Assembly: GCF_014892515.1 (NCBI RefSeq)
Contig: NZ_JADBGR010000084.1
Span: forward strand, 1-64,000
Direction of reading: 5' to 3'
Length of the DNA: 64,000 nt
Source: Myceligenerans pegani
Lineage (GTDB): Bacteria > Actinomycetota > Actinomycetes > Actinomycetales > Cellulomonadaceae
The notes beneath the pieces are model-generated. The model was not told the origin of the DNA. It did no database searches and worked only from the letters and a program-made list of their open reading frames with translations. This document shows, piece by piece, positions 43,277 through 52,732 of this stretch (position 1 is the stretch's first letter; each line of letters starts with the position of its first letter). The translations under genes and the position numbers were made by a program.

Positions 43277-45444
43277 CGGCGCCGCGGGAGCCGCGGCGCT
43301 CGCCCGCGCCCCGGCGGACGACGCCGCCGGGGCGCGGGGCGGCCCCGAAGAAGACGGCGAAGGGCTCGGCGGCGAGGAACCCGACCGCGAAGAACTCGGC
43401 GAAGCCGCAGCGCACCGGCAGAGCGACCCCGCAGCGCGCCGGCAACGCGGCGCCTGCCCGGAAGCCCGCCCCGCGCGAACCGTCACGCGGGAGGGAGTCG
43501 GGGCGGCCGCCGTCGGGCAGGAGGAAGCCCGCGCCGCGGAAGAAGCCCGCCACCGCCTCCCGGCTCGGGCTCCAGGCCCCGCCGGACGCCCGGCGCAAGA
43601 CGTCGGCGAGCACCCGCGGCGCCGCCGGCGCGCGCCGCCCGGCCCCGCTGGAGGGCCGCCGCTACACCCCCGCGCGCCCCGCCCCGGGCCGCCCCGAGAT
43701 CCGGCAGCGCTGGCTGATCGGCGCCACCGCGGTGATCGTGCTGGTGTTCGTGGCGCGGCTGGTGCAGGTGCAGGTGATCCAGGGGCCCGAGCTGGCGGCG
43801 GACGCGCAGGCCGCGCGCCTGGCCACCGCCGTCACGCCCGCGCACCGCGGCGACATCACCGACGCCGACGGTGTGGTGCTGGCCACCTCGGTCGACCGCT
43901 ACACCGTCGTCGCGGATCCGGTCGCCATCCAGGACTTCCGCGGGCACGGCCGCGTCGACTCGCGCGGCGAGCCCGTCCAGGACGGCGCCCTGGGCGTGGC
44001 CCAGCTCCTCGGTCCGGTGCTGAGCATCCCGGACGCCGAGCTCGCCGCGAAGCTGGTGGGTGACACCCGGTACGTGGTGCTGGCCAAGGACGTGGTGCCG
44101 CGCGCCCAGCGCGCGATCGCGGAGCTCGGCCTGCGCGCCTACATCCGCACCGACCTCGTCAGCAAGCGCACCTACCCGGCCGGCACGGTCGGGGCGGGAC
44201 TGCTGGGATTCGTCGACGGCGAGCAGGCCGGCCGGGCCGGCATCGAGGCCGCGTACGACGACGTCCTGGCGGGCTCGCCTGGCTCGGAGACGTACGAACG
44301 ATCACGCGACGGCCTGCGCATCCCGGCCGCCGACCAGGAGTACACGCCGGCCGTCCCGGGCGACGACGTGCGCCTCACGCTCGTGCACGACGTGCAGTGG
44401 AAGGCACAGGACGCCGTCGACCAGGCCGTCCGTGACACGGGCGCGGCGTACGGCATCGCCGTCGTGCAGGACGTGCGCACGGGCGAGGTCGTCGCGCTCG
44501 CCGACTCCGACGCACCAGACCCGAACGACCGCTCCACGGCGGCCGTCGCCGAGCCCTCCAAGGCGGTCACCGCCGTGTTCGAGCCGGGCTCCACCGGCAA
44601 GGTGGTCACCATGGCCGCCGCGCTGGAGACGGGCGTCTGGAAGCCGGGCTCGCGGTTCACGGTGCCGTACCGGTGGACGGCGCCGTCCGGCCAGACGTTC
44701 ACCGACTCCCACGAGCACGCCGTCGAGCGCCTGACGCTGACCGGGGTGCTCGCGAAGTCCTCGAACGTGGGCACCGTCATGGTGGGCGAGAAGATCCCGC
44801 TCCAGACGCGCCAGGACTACCTGACGAAGTTCGGGTTCGGGCAGCCGACCGGGCTGGGCCTGCCCGGGGAGTCGGTGGGGCTCATGCCGCCCGACGACGT
44901 CGAGCAGTGGGACCTGCGCACCCGCGACACGGTGCTCTTCGGCCAGGCCCTGGCGGTCAACGCCATCCAGGCGACCAGCGTGTTCACCACCGTCGCGAAC
45001 GGCGGCATCCGCACGCAGCCCACCCTGCTGGCCGGGACGACGGACGACGACGGCACCGAGACGCCGGCGCAGCGCCCCGACGGCGAGCGCGTCATCTCCA
45101 CCGACACGGCCGACACGCTCCTGCACATGATGGAGGCCGTCACCGACGACGACGGCACCGCGGCCAACGCCAAGGTGCCGGGATACCGCGTCGCGGGCAA
45201 GACCGGCACCGCGCAGATGTGGCTCGAGAACGGGCAGCAGACCTACATGGCGTCGTTCGTCGGCGTCGCGCCCGCCGACGACCCCCGCTACACCGTCGGT
45301 GTGTTCCTCCGCTCCCCGCAGAGCAGCATCTACGGGGGCGAGGTCGCCGCACCGGTGTTCAGCGACGTCATGGGCTTCACCCTGCAGAAGATGGACGTCC
45401 CGCCGAGCGACGAGAAGTACCGGCCGCTGAGGACGACGTGGTGA
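43273..45444 (+). CDS. ftsI: Septal peptidoglycan transpeptidase FtsI (PBP3)
   Basis: A 723-residue class B penicillin-binding protein. The membrane helix begins at about residue 147; before it lies a very long, Arg/Lys/Pro/Ala-rich cytoplasmic tail. The PBP dimerisation domain follows, then the transpeptidase domain with Ser440 in STGK, SSN at 496-498 and KTGT at 643-646. It makes septal cross-links together with FtsW. The GTG at 43273 overlaps the ftsL stop. A 115-bp gap containing a new promoter separates it from murE. Confidence 0.95.
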   Translation: MTAPREPRRSPAPRRTTPPGRGAAPKKTAKGSAARNPTAKNSAKPQRTGRATPQRAGNAAPARKPAPREPSRGRESGRPPSGRRKPAPRKKPATASRLGLQAPPDARRKTSASTRGAAGARRPAPLEGRRYTPARPAPGRPEIRQRWLIGATAVIVLVFVARLVQVQVIQGPELAADAQAARLATAVTPAHRGDITDADGVVLATSVDRYTVVADPVAIQDFRGHGRVDSRGEPVQDGALGVAQLLGPVLSIPDAELAAKLVGDTRYVVLAKDVVPRAQRAIAELGLRAYIRTDLVSKRTYPAGTVGAGLLGFVDGEQAGRAGIEAAYDDVLAGSPGSETYERSRDGLRIPAADQEYTPAVPGDDVRLTLVHDVQWKAQDAVDQAVRDTGAAYGIAVVQDVRTGEVVALADSDAPDPNDRSTAAVAEPSKAVTAVFEPGSTGKVVTMAAALETGVWKPGSRFTVPYRWTAPSGQTFTDSHEHAVERLTLTGVLAKSSNVGTVMVGEKIPLQTRQDYLTKFGFGQPTGLGLPGESVGLMPPDDVEQWDLRTRDTVLFGQALAVNAIQATSVFTTVANGGIRTQPTLLAGTTDDDGTETPAQRPDGERVISTDTADTLLHMMEAVTDDDGTAANAKVPGYRVAGKTGTAQMWLENGQQTYMASFVGVAPADDPRYTVGVFLRSPQSSIYGGEVAAPVFSDVMGFTLQKMDVPPSDEKYRPLRTTW

Positions 45445-45546
45445 GGATCTCGATCGGCCGCGCAGAACCTGGTGCCGGCACCGCGGCACGAGCCGTGACC
45501 TGGTCCGCCGAACACCGCTGCGTACGGCAGCCTCGCCCGCAGACGG

Positions 45547-45552
45547 TAGGTT
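45547..45552 (+). promoter_or_regulatory. -10 element of murE, leaderless
   Basis: TAGGTT lies 7 bases before the murE GTG, in the only sizeable gap of this part of the dcw cluster. No Shine-Dalgarno precedes the GTG. Confidence 0.55.
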
Positions 45553-45559
45553 CTACCCC

Positions 45560-47215
45560 GTGACATCCCCGCAAGCTCGGATCCGCCCGGATCATGTGAC
45601 ACCACGTCGGGCGAGCGACCTGGCGGCGGCCCTCGGAGCACCGGCTCCGGACACGGACGCCGAGGTCACGGGCGTCGTCTCCGACAACCGTGCCGCCGGG
45701 CCGGGAGACCTCTTCGTCGCCCTGCCCGGCGCGCGCGTGCACGGAGCCCGGTTCGCCGCCGATGCCGTCGCCCGCGGCGCCACCGCCGTCCTGACCGACC
45801 CCGCCGGGGCCGCGCTCCTGGAGGCGGAGGCGACCACGTCCGCGCGGCCGGCCGTCCTCGTCGTCGCCGACCCTCGCGCCGCCGCCGGACCCGCCGCCGC
45901 CCACGTGTACGGCGCGCCCGCCGAACGCCTCGTCACCTTCGGCCTCACCGGCACCAACGGCAAGACCACCACCACCTACCAGCTCGACCACGTGCTGCGG
46001 GCGCTCGGCCGCAGGTGCGGCCTCGTCGGCACCGTGGAGACCCGCTCCGGCGACCGGGTCCTGCCGAGCGTGCTCACCACTCCCGAGGCCGCCGACCTGC
46101 AGGCCGTCCTCGCGGCCATGGTGTCCGACGGCGTCGAGGCCCTCACGATGGAGGTGTCCTCGCACGCCATCGCGCAGCACCGGGTGGACGGCGTCGTCTA
46201 CGACGTGGCCGGGTTCACCAACCTCACGCAGGACCACCTGGACTTCCACGGCGACCTGGAGACCTATTTCGCCACCAAGGCCGAGCTGTTCACGCCCGCC
46301 CGGTCCCGCCGCGGCGTCGTCGTCGTCGACGACGAGCACGGCGCCGAGATGGCGCGCCGCGCCGAGGTGCCCGTGGCGACCCTCTCCACCGGCACGGGCG
46401 TCCGGCCGCTCGACCCCGGCGCGGACTGGACGGTGTCCGGTGTCGCGCCCGACGGCACCGGCTCCGCCTTCACCCTCACCCACCGCGACGGCCGCACCCT
46501 GCGCACCCGCACCGCGCTGCCCGGCGGCTACAACGTCGCCAACGCGGCGCTCGCCGCCGTCATGGTGCTGGAGTCGGGGGCGGACGTGGACGCCGTCGAC
46601 CAGGCGCTCCGGGCGGTGGACGGCCTCACCGCGACCGTGCCGGGCCGGATGGAGGTGCTGGCCACCTCGCCGCGCGTCGTCGTGGACTTCGCGCACAACA
46701 CCGAGGCGCTCGAGCTCGCGCTCTCGGCGCTGCGTCCCACGACGAAGGGCCGCCTGTCGGTGGTGTTCGGCGCGACCGGGGACCGCGATCCCGGCAAACG
46801 CCCGTTCATGGGCGCGGCCGCCGTGCGCGGCGCCGACGTCGTCGTGGTGACCGACGACGACCCGCACGGCGAGGACCGCGCGGCCGTGCGCGCGGCCGTG
46901 CTCGACGGCGCCCGCGCGGCGCTGGCCGGCCTGGGCCGGGACGTCGAGCTGACCGAGATCGCCGACCGGGCGGACGCGATCGCGCGCGCGATCACCTCCG
47001 CCGGCGCGGACGACACCGTCCTGGTCGCCGGCCGCGGCCACGAGACCATCCAGGAGGTCGCGGGCGTCGACCACCACCTCGACGACCGCGAGGAGGCGCG
47101 CGCGGCCCTGGCGGCGCGGCAGGAGCACGAGAGCGAGGGCCGGTCCATGCGACCGAAGCATGAGGGGACGGGCCGGCCTATGCGGCCGAAGCATGAGAGG
47201 GAGAGCGGAGCATGA
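45560..47215 (+). CDS. murE: UDP-MurNAc-tripeptide ligase MurE
   Basis: A 551-residue Mur ligase adding the third stem-peptide residue. Seen: P-loop [32 protein letters not shown] and NLTQDHLDFHG. The amino-acid specificity motif at residues 433-436 reads DDPH, not the DNPR of meso-DAP enzymes, suggesting L-lysine (or another diamino acid) as substrate, as expected for a lysine-type wall. The last 25 residues consist of two near-identical MRPKHE units encoded by a DNA repeat. The GTG at 45560 appears leaderless; the stop overlaps murF (ATGA). Confidence 0.93.
   Translation: MTSPQARIRPDHVTPRRASDLAAALGAPAPDTDAEVTGVVSDNRAAGPGDLFVALPGARVHGARFAADAVARGATAVLTDPAGAALLEAEATTSARPAVLVVADPRAAAGPAAAHVYGAPAERLVTFGLTGTNGKTTTTYQLDHVLRALGRRCGLVGTVETRSGDRVLPSVLTTPEAADLQAVLAAMVSDGVEALTMEVSSHAIAQHRVDGVVYDVAGFTNLTQDHLDFHGDLETYFATKAELFTPARSRRGVVVVDDEHGAEMARRAEVPVATLSTGTGVRPLDPGADWTVSGVAPDGTGSAFTLTHRDGRTLRTRTALPGGYNVANAALAAVMVLESGADVDAVDQALRAVDGLTATVPGRMEVLATSPRVVVDFAHNTEALELALSALRPTTKGRLSVVFGATGDRDPGKRPFMGAAAVRGADVVVVTDDDPHGEDRAAVRAAVLDGARAALAGLGRDVELTEIADRADAIARAITSAGADDTVLVAGRGHETIQEVAGVDHHLDDREEARAALAARQEHESEGRSMRPKHEGTGRPMRPKHERESGA
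47137..47197 (+). repeat. Two 28-bp repeats at murE 3' end
   Basis: Units at 47137-47164 and 47170-47197 are 25/28 identical and 33 bp apart, hence in frame. Each contains the imperfect inverted repeat ATGC-G(A/G)CCGAA-GCAT. They encode the murE tail. Confidence 0.85.
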
Positions 47216-48687
47216 TCGAGCTGACTGCGGCGCAGGTCGTCGCAGCCACCGGGGGAACGCTGCACGGGGACCCGGACGCACGCGTGACCGGACCGGTGGT
47301 CACCGACTCGCGGAAGGCGGAGCCCGGTTCGCTCTTCGTCGCCTGGGAGGGTGAGTCCGCGGACGGCCACGAGTTCGTGCCGTCCGCCGTGGCGGCCGGC
47401 GCCGTCGTCGTGCTCGCCGCGCGGGAACTGCCCGGCGCGGGCGTGCCCGTCGTCGTGACGCCGGACCCGCAGCGCGCGCTCGGCGACCTCGCCCGGCACG
47501 TGCTGGCGCGGGTCCGCGAGGTGAACCCGGACCTGCGGGTGGTGGCGGTGACCGGCTCCGTCGGCAAGACCACCACGAAGGACCTGATCGGGGCGCTGCT
47601 GCGGCCGGAAGGCGCCACGATCCTGCCCGCCGGCTCGCTGAACAACGAGGTCGGGCTCCCGATGACGGTGCTGGAGGTGACGCCCGACACGAGGTTCCTG
47701 GTGCTGGAGATGGGGGCCGACGCGCCGCGCAACATCGCGTACCTCACCTCGATCGCCCCGCCCGAGGTCGGCGTCGTGCTCGCCGTCGGCGTGGCGCACG
47801 TCGGGAAGTTCGGCAGCGTCGACATGATCGCGCGGACCAAGGGCGAGATGGCGGAGGGCACCCTCCCGGGCGGCACCGTGGTGCTGAACGCCGACGACAT
47901 GCGCGTCGCCGCGATGGCCGAGCGGGTCGACCGCGCGGCCGGCACCGGCGTCGTCACCTTCGGCACGATCCCCTCCGCCGACGTGCGCGCGCAGGACGTG
48001 ACGACCGGGCCCGACGGGCGCGCGTCGTTCACGCTGCGCGTGCACCCGTCCGTGACCGGGTCCGGGGAACCCGCCGAGGCCCCGGTGCGGCTCGCCCTCG
48101 TGGGCGAGCACCACGTGTCCAACGCGCTCGCCGCCACCACGGTCGCACTGCGCCTCGGCCTCGACCCGGCCACCATCGCCGGGCGGCTCGCCGAGGCGGG
48201 GCCGGCGAGCCCGCACCGCATGGCCGTGACCGAGCGGCCCGACGGCGTCACGGTCGTCGACGACGCCTACAACGCCAACCCGGACTCGATGCGGGCCGGG
48301 CTCAAGGCGCTCGCGATCCTGGCGGGGCGCGAGCGGCGCTCCGTCGCCGTGCTCGGGGAGATGCTCGAGCTGGGCGACGACTCGCGGGTCGCGCACCACG
48401 ACGTCGGCCTGCTGGCCGTCCGGCTCAACATCAAGCTCCTCGTCGTGGTGGGCGAGGGGGCGTACCACATCCATGAGGGAGCTACCCAGGAGGGTTCCTG
48501 GGGGGAGGAGACGGTGTTCGTGCCGGACATCGAAGCGGCGGCGCACTATCTGGACGGGGAACTCCGTCCGGGTGACGTGGTGCTCGTCAAGTCGTCACTC
48601 GGGTCCGGGCTCTGGCGCCTGGGCGACCATCTCGCCGGGACCGGCGAGAAGATCGCGGCGCCGGCCGGGCGGGAGGCCGCCCGTTGA
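47212..48687 (+). CDS. murF: UDP-MurNAc-pentapeptide synthase MurF
   Basis: A 491-residue ligase adding D-Ala-D-Ala to the tripeptide. Seen: P-loop GSVGKTTTK, the [12 protein letters not shown] motif, [14 protein letters not shown] and the C-terminal [15 protein letters not shown] signature. Its ATG overlaps the murE stop and its stop overlaps the mraY start, so it is translationally coupled on both sides. Length and motifs are typical. D-Ala-D-Ala ligase (ddl) is not in this window. Confidence 0.95.
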   Translation: MIELTAAQVVAATGGTLHGDPDARVTGPVVTDSRKAEPGSLFVAWEGESADGHEFVPSAVAAGAVVVLAARELPGAGVPVVVTPDPQRALGDLARHVLARVREVNPDLRVVAVTGSVGKTTTKDLIGALLRPEGATILPAGSLNNEVGLPMTVLEVTPDTRFLVLEMGADAPRNIAYLTSIAPPEVGVVLAVGVAHVGKFGSVDMIARTKGEMAEGTLPGGTVVLNADDMRVAAMAERVDRAAGTGVVTFGTIPSADVRAQDVTTGPDGRASFTLRVHPSVTGSGEPAEAPVRLALVGEHHVSNALAATTVALRLGLDPATIAGRLAEAGPASPHRMAVTERPDGVTVVDDAYNANPDSMRAGLKALAILAGRERRSVAVLGEMLELGDDSRVAHHDVGLLAVRLNIKLLVVVGEGAYHIHEGATQEGSWGEETVFVPDIEAAAHYLDGELRPGDVVLVKSSLGSGLWRLGDHLAGTGEKIAAPAGREAAR

Positions 48688-49766
48688 TCGCCATCCTCGT
48701 CAGCGCGGCCGCCGCGCTGATCGTGTCCCTGTTCGGCACACCGCTGTTCATCCGCTTCCTCATCCACAAGAACTACGGCCAGTTCGTCCGCCAGGACGGG
48801 CCCACCGCCCACTTCACCAAGCGCGGCACGCCCCAGATGGGCGGCGTCGTGATCATCGTGGGCACGGTCGTCGGGGTCGCGGTGTCGATGCTGGTCAGCC
48901 AGCGGCCGCCGAGCGTGTCGGCGCTGCTGTGCCTGTACCTCATGGTGGGTCTCGGGTTCATCGGCTTCCTCGACGACTTCACCAAGATCCGCAAGCAGCG
49001 TTCCCTCGGGCTGACGGCGCGGGCCAAGCTGATCGGCCAGGGCTTCGTCGGCATCTCGTTCGCCGTGCTGGCCCTGGGCTTCCCGAACGAGCACTCCCGC
49101 ACGCCGGCGTCCACGAAGATCTCGTTCCTGCGGGACACGAACATCGACCTGGCGTTCTTCGGCGCGACCGTCGGCCTGATCCTCTTCGTCATCTGGGCGA
49201 ACCTGCTGGTCGCGGCCTGGTCCAACGCCGTGAACATCACGGACGGCCTCGACGGCCTCGCCACGGGCGCCTCCCTGATCACGTTCGGCGCGTACGTGCT
49301 GGTCGGCATCTGGCAGCTCAACCAGTCCTGCCAGCGGCTCGCCGCCGCCGGGCCGAGCTGCTACGAGGTCCGTGACCCGCAGGACCTCGCGATCATCGCC
49401 GCCGCCGTGATGGGCGCCTGCTTCGGCTTCCTGTGGTGGAACGCGAACCCCGCGAAGATCTTCATGGGCGACACCGGCTCGCTCGCGCTCGGCGGCGCGT
49501 TCGCGGGCCTGTCCATCCTGTCCCGCACCGAGCTCCTCGCGGTGATCATCGGCGGTCTGTTCGTCATCATCGTGGCCTCGGTGCCGATCCAGATCGGCTC
49601 GCTCAAGCTGACCGGGAAGCGGGCCTTCAAGATGGCGCCGCTGCACCACCACTTCGAGCTGTCCGGGTGGGGCGAGGTGACCATCGTCATCCGGTTCTGG
49701 CTGATCGCCGGGCTCTTCGCGGCGCTCGGGATGGGCATCTTCTACGCCGAATGGGTGGTGTCGTGA
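48684..49766 (+). CDS. mraY: Phospho-MurNAc-pentapeptide translocase MraY
   Basis: A 360-residue, ten-helix membrane enzyme forming lipid I. Seen: [16 protein letters not shown], catalytic Asp pairs in GFLDDFTKI and [10 protein letters not shown], and the loop [10 protein letters not shown]. The start is TTG at 48684, overlapping the murF stop (TTGA) and preceded by GGGAGG; no ATG or GTG alternative keeps the conserved first helix. The stop overlaps murD (GTGA). Confidence 0.95.
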   Translation: MIAILVSAAAALIVSLFGTPLFIRFLIHKNYGQFVRQDGPTAHFTKRGTPQMGGVVIIVGTVVGVAVSMLVSQRPPSVSALLCLYLMVGLGFIGFLDDFTKIRKQRSLGLTARAKLIGQGFVGISFAVLALGFPNEHSRTPASTKISFLRDTNIDLAFFGATVGLILFVIWANLLVAAWSNAVNITDGLDGLATGASLITFGAYVLVGIWQLNQSCQRLAAAGPSCYEVRDPQDLAIIAAAVMGACFGFLWWNANPAKIFMGDTGSLALGGAFAGLSILSRTELLAVIIGGLFVIIVASVPIQIGSLKLTGKRAFKMAPLHHHFELSGWGEVTIVIRFWLIAGLFAALGMGIFYAEWVVS

Positions 49767-51442
49767 CCCTGCCCGACGACGGCGGCCGGGCGGGGTCCGC
49801 GGCGGAGGCGGGCCCGCCCGTCGTCGAGCCCGCCGTGCCGCTCGGGCGCGCGCGCGTCGTCGTCGCCGGGTACGGCGTCACCGGCCGCGCCGTGGCGGCG
49901 GCCCTGGCCGGCCGCGTCGCGCGCGTCGTCACCGTCGACGCGCGGGCCGACGACGCCGACGTGCGTCTCCCGCCGCCCGGGGAGTCCCGGGCGCTCGACG
50001 ACGTCGTGGCCGGCCTGATCGCGAACGCGGACCTGGTCGTCGCCTCGCCCGGCTGGCCGCCGTCGTCCCCGCTGCTCGTCGCCGCGGGCGCGGCCGGGAT
50101 CCCCGTCTGGAGCGAGATCGAGCTGGCGTGGCGGCTGCGGGTGAAGGAGACGCTCGGGTCGGACGGCGCCGGTTCCCGCCCGGCGCTCGGGTCGGACGGC
50201 GCCGGTCCCCGCCCGGCGCTCGGGTCGGACGGCGCCGGTCCCCGCCCGGCGCTCGGGTCGGACGGCGCCGGTCCCCGCCCGGCGCCCTGGCTCGCCGTCA
50301 CCGGCACCAACGGCAAGACGACCACCGTCGAGATGCTCGACTCGATCCTCACGGCCGCCGGGCTGCGGTCCGCGGCGGTCGGGAACGTGGGCCGCCCGCT
50401 GATCGAGGCCGTGCTCGACCCGGAACTCGACGTGCTCGCCGTCGAGCTGTCCAGCTTCCAGCTGCACCACACCCACACGATGTCGCCCCGGGCCGCGGCC
50501 GTGCTCAACATCGCCCCCGACCACATCGACTGGCACGGCTCGTTCGACGCGTACGCCGCGGACAAGGGCCGGATCTACGAGCGGGTCCAGGTGGCGTGCG
50601 TGTACAACAAGACCGACCCGCGCACCGAGGAGCTCGTCCGCGCCGCCGACGTCGCCGAGGGCGCCCGCGCCGTCGGGTTCGTCGCCGGCGTGCCCGGACC
50701 CGGCGACGTCGGCCTCGTGGAGGACGTCCTCGTCGACCGCGCCTTCCACCTGCCCGCCGACGACCCGGCGCGCCACGGGTCCGCCGCCGAGCTCGGCACG
50801 CTCGCGGACCTCGCGCACCTGGCCGGCGGCGGCACCCCGCCCGCGCACGTCGTCGCGAACGCCCTCGCCGCCGCCGCGCTCGCCCGCGCGCACGGCGTCC
50901 CCGCCGCCGCGGTACGCGACGGGCTGCGCGCCTTCACGCCGGGCGACCACCGGATCCAGCGCGTCGCGGAGATCGACGACGTCGCGTACGTGAACGACTC
51001 CAAGGCGACCAACGCGCACGCCGCCGCGGCGTCGCTCGCCGGGTTCCCGCACGGCACGGTCGTGTGGGTGGCCGGAGGGCTGGCCAAGGGCGCCGACTTC
51101 GACGAGCTCGTCGCCGGCCGCGCGGACCGCCTGCGGGCCGCCGTCGTCATCGGGGCCGACGCCGGCCCGATCACGGGCGCGCTCGCGCGACACGCGCCCC
51201 AGATCCCCGTGGTCCGGATCGATCCCGGCGACACTGGGACCGTGATGCGGCGGGCCGTGTCCGCCGCCCGCGGCCTGGCCCGGGCGGGAGACACGGTGCT
51301 GCTGGCTCCCGCCGGCGCGTCGATGGACCAGTTCGCCTCCTACGCGGCGCGCGGGGAGGCGTTCGCCGCCGCGGTGCGCCAGGAGGCGGCGGACGACGAC
51401 GCGGGAGCGGGCGCGCCCGATACCACCCGGGACACCACCTGA
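49763..51442 (+). CDS. murD: UDP-MurNAc-L-Ala D-glutamate ligase MurD, with repeat insertion
   Basis: A 559-residue ligase adding D-Glu to UDP-MurNAc-L-Ala. N-terminal UDP-binding domain [18 protein letters not shown]-loop [22 protein letters not shown] and the [12 protein letters not shown] segment are intact. Between ELAWRLR and the P-loop, residues 131-174 are four tandem LGSDGAG(S/P)RPA units, absent from MurD of well-known species, making the protein about 100 residues longer than E. coli MurD overall. The frame is preserved and the catalytic parts look normal, so the gene is presumably functional. The GTG start overlaps the mraY stop. Confidence 0.93.
   Translation: MTLPDDGGRAGSAAEAGPPVVEPAVPLGRARVVVAGYGVTGRAVAAALAGRVARVVTVDARADDADVRLPPPGESRALDDVVAGLIANADLVVASPGWPPSSPLLVAAGAAGIPVWSEIELAWRLRVKETLGSDGAGSRPALGSDGAGPRPALGSDGAGPRPALGSDGAGPRPAPWLAVTGTNGKTTTVEMLDSILTAAGLRSAAVGNVGRPLIEAVLDPELDVLAVELSSFQLHHTHTMSPRAAAVLNIAPDHIDWHGSFDAYAADKGRIYERVQVACVYNKTDPRTEELVRAADVAEGARAVGFVAGVPGPGDVGLVEDVLVDRAFHLPADDPARHGSAAELGTLADLAHLAGGGTPPAHVVANALAAAALARAHGVPAAAVRDGLRAFTPGDHRIQRVAEIDDVAYVNDSKATNAHAAAASLAGFPHGTVVWVAGGLAKGADFDELVAGRADRLRAAVVIGADAGPITGALARHAPQIPVVRIDPGDTGTVMRRAVSAARGLARAGDTVLLAPAGASMDQFASYAARGEAFAAAVRQEAADDDAGAGAPDTTRDTT
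50153..50284 (+). repeat. 33-bp minisatellite, four copies, inside murD
   Basis: Four tandem 33-bp units (50153-50185, 50186-50218, 50219-50251, 50252-50284). Units 2-4 are identical; unit 1 differs by one base (T for C, giving Ser for Pro). Each encodes 11 residues in the murD frame. Confidence 0.97.
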
Positions 51443-51481
51443 CGGAGCCGGTCACCGTCACCGACGAAGCGAGGGGGGAGC

Positions 51482-52717
51482 ATGGCGACGACGTCCTCGG
51501 CCAGGCGCACCCGCGGCGAGCGCGAGTGGCTGGGCCAGTGGAACAACGCCGTGACGAGCTACTTCCTGCTCGTCGGCGCCACCGGCCTGCTCACCGTGAT
51601 CGGGCTGGTCATGGTGCTGTCCAGCTCCGCGGTCACCTCCATCGCCGACGGCGACTCGCCGTACCGGGACTTCCTCACCCAGGCGCAGTACGCGCTCATG
51701 GGCGTCCCCGTCATGCTCGTCGCGACGCGTGTGCCCGTGCGCTGGTACAAGCGCCTCGCCCTGCCCGCCCTGCTGGTCGCGGTCGCGCTGCTGCTCCTGG
51801 TGATCTTCCTCGGCGAGATCCGCAACGGGCAGCAGAACTGGCTCGTCCTCGGGCCGGTCAGCTTCCAGCCGTCCGAGCTCGCCAAGCTCGCCCTCGCGCT
51901 CTGGCTCGGCACCGTGCTCGGCCGCAAGCAGGCGCTGCTGGGCTCGTGGTCGCACGCGATCATGCCCGCGGTGCCCGGCGCCGTCGTCGTGCTCGGGCTG
52001 GTGCTGGCGGGCGGCGACCTCGGCACGGCGATCGTCATCGGGCTGCTCGTCGCCGGTGCGTTCATCGTGGCCGGTGTGCCCGCCGGGCTCCTCGGCCTGG
52101 GCGCCGTGGCGGCGGCCGCCGTCGGCTACGCGTTCGTGGCACTGCAGGAGAGCCGGGATCGCCTGGACCGCATCCTGGCCACCTACGGCGCCGACTGCGA
52201 CGCGTCGAGCGAGTGCTACCAGTCGCTGCACGGGCTGTTCGGCCTCGGCACGGGCGGACTGTGGGGCGTGGGGCTCGGCGCGAGCCGCGAGAAGTGGTCC
52301 TACCTGCCCGAGGCGCACAACGACTTCATCTACGCCGTGATCGGCGAGGAGCTCGGCCTGCTCGGCACGCTGCTCGTGCTGGGCCTGTTCGCGGTCCTCG
52401 GGCTGGCGACGAGCCGCATCGTGCGGCGGCACGAGGACCCGTTCGTCAAGGTCACGACGGCGGCCGTGGCGTGCTGGATCGTGGGACAGGGACTGGTCAA
52501 CATCGGGGTGGTGATCGGCCTGCTGCCGGTGATCGGCGTGCCGCTGCCCCTGGTGTCGGCCGGCGGTTCGGCGCTCATCACGACGATGGGGGCGCTCGGG
52601 ATGCTCATCTCGTTCGCGCGGACCGAACCCGGGGCTTCGGAGGCGCTCGCCGCACGCGGTAGCGTCATCCGCAGGTCGCTGGCCGTGCTCGGCACGGCGA
52701 CGAGAAGGAGACGATGA
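51482..52717 (+). CDS. ftsW: Peptidoglycan glycosyltransferase FtsW
   Basis: A 411-residue SEDS-family polymerase with about ten membrane helices. Family motifs include NGQQNWLVLGPVSFQPSELAKL, the catalytic-Asp region GGDLGTAIVIG and EAHNDFIYAVIGEELGLLG, plus PLPLVSAGGSALI. A loop with two cysteines (GADCDASSECYQSLHGLF) is typical of actinobacterial FtsW. It partners FtsI at the septum. The ATG at 51482 has GAGGGGGGAGC upstream, 39 bp after murD. Confidence 0.95.
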   Translation: MATTSSARRTRGEREWLGQWNNAVTSYFLLVGATGLLTVIGLVMVLSSSAVTSIADGDSPYRDFLTQAQYALMGVPVMLVATRVPVRWYKRLALPALLVAVALLLLVIFLGEIRNGQQNWLVLGPVSFQPSELAKLALALWLGTVLGRKQALLGSWSHAIMPAVPGAVVVLGLVLAGGDLGTAIVIGLLVAGAFIVAGVPAGLLGLGAVAAAAVGYAFVALQESRDRLDRILATYGADCDASSECYQSLHGLFGLGTGGLWGVGLGASREKWSYLPEAHNDFIYAVIGEELGLLGTLLVLGLFAVLGLATSRIVRRHEDPFVKVTTAAVACWIVGQGLVNIGVVIGLLPVIGVPLPLVSAGGSALITTMGALGMLISFARTEPGASEALAARGSVIRRSLAVLGTATRRRR

Positions 52718-52732
52718 CGAGGTGGAACTGAG

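Noticed and set aside
50153-50284. CRISPR-like array
   Set aside because: The units are contiguous without spacers, keep the murD reading frame and have no cas genes nearby.
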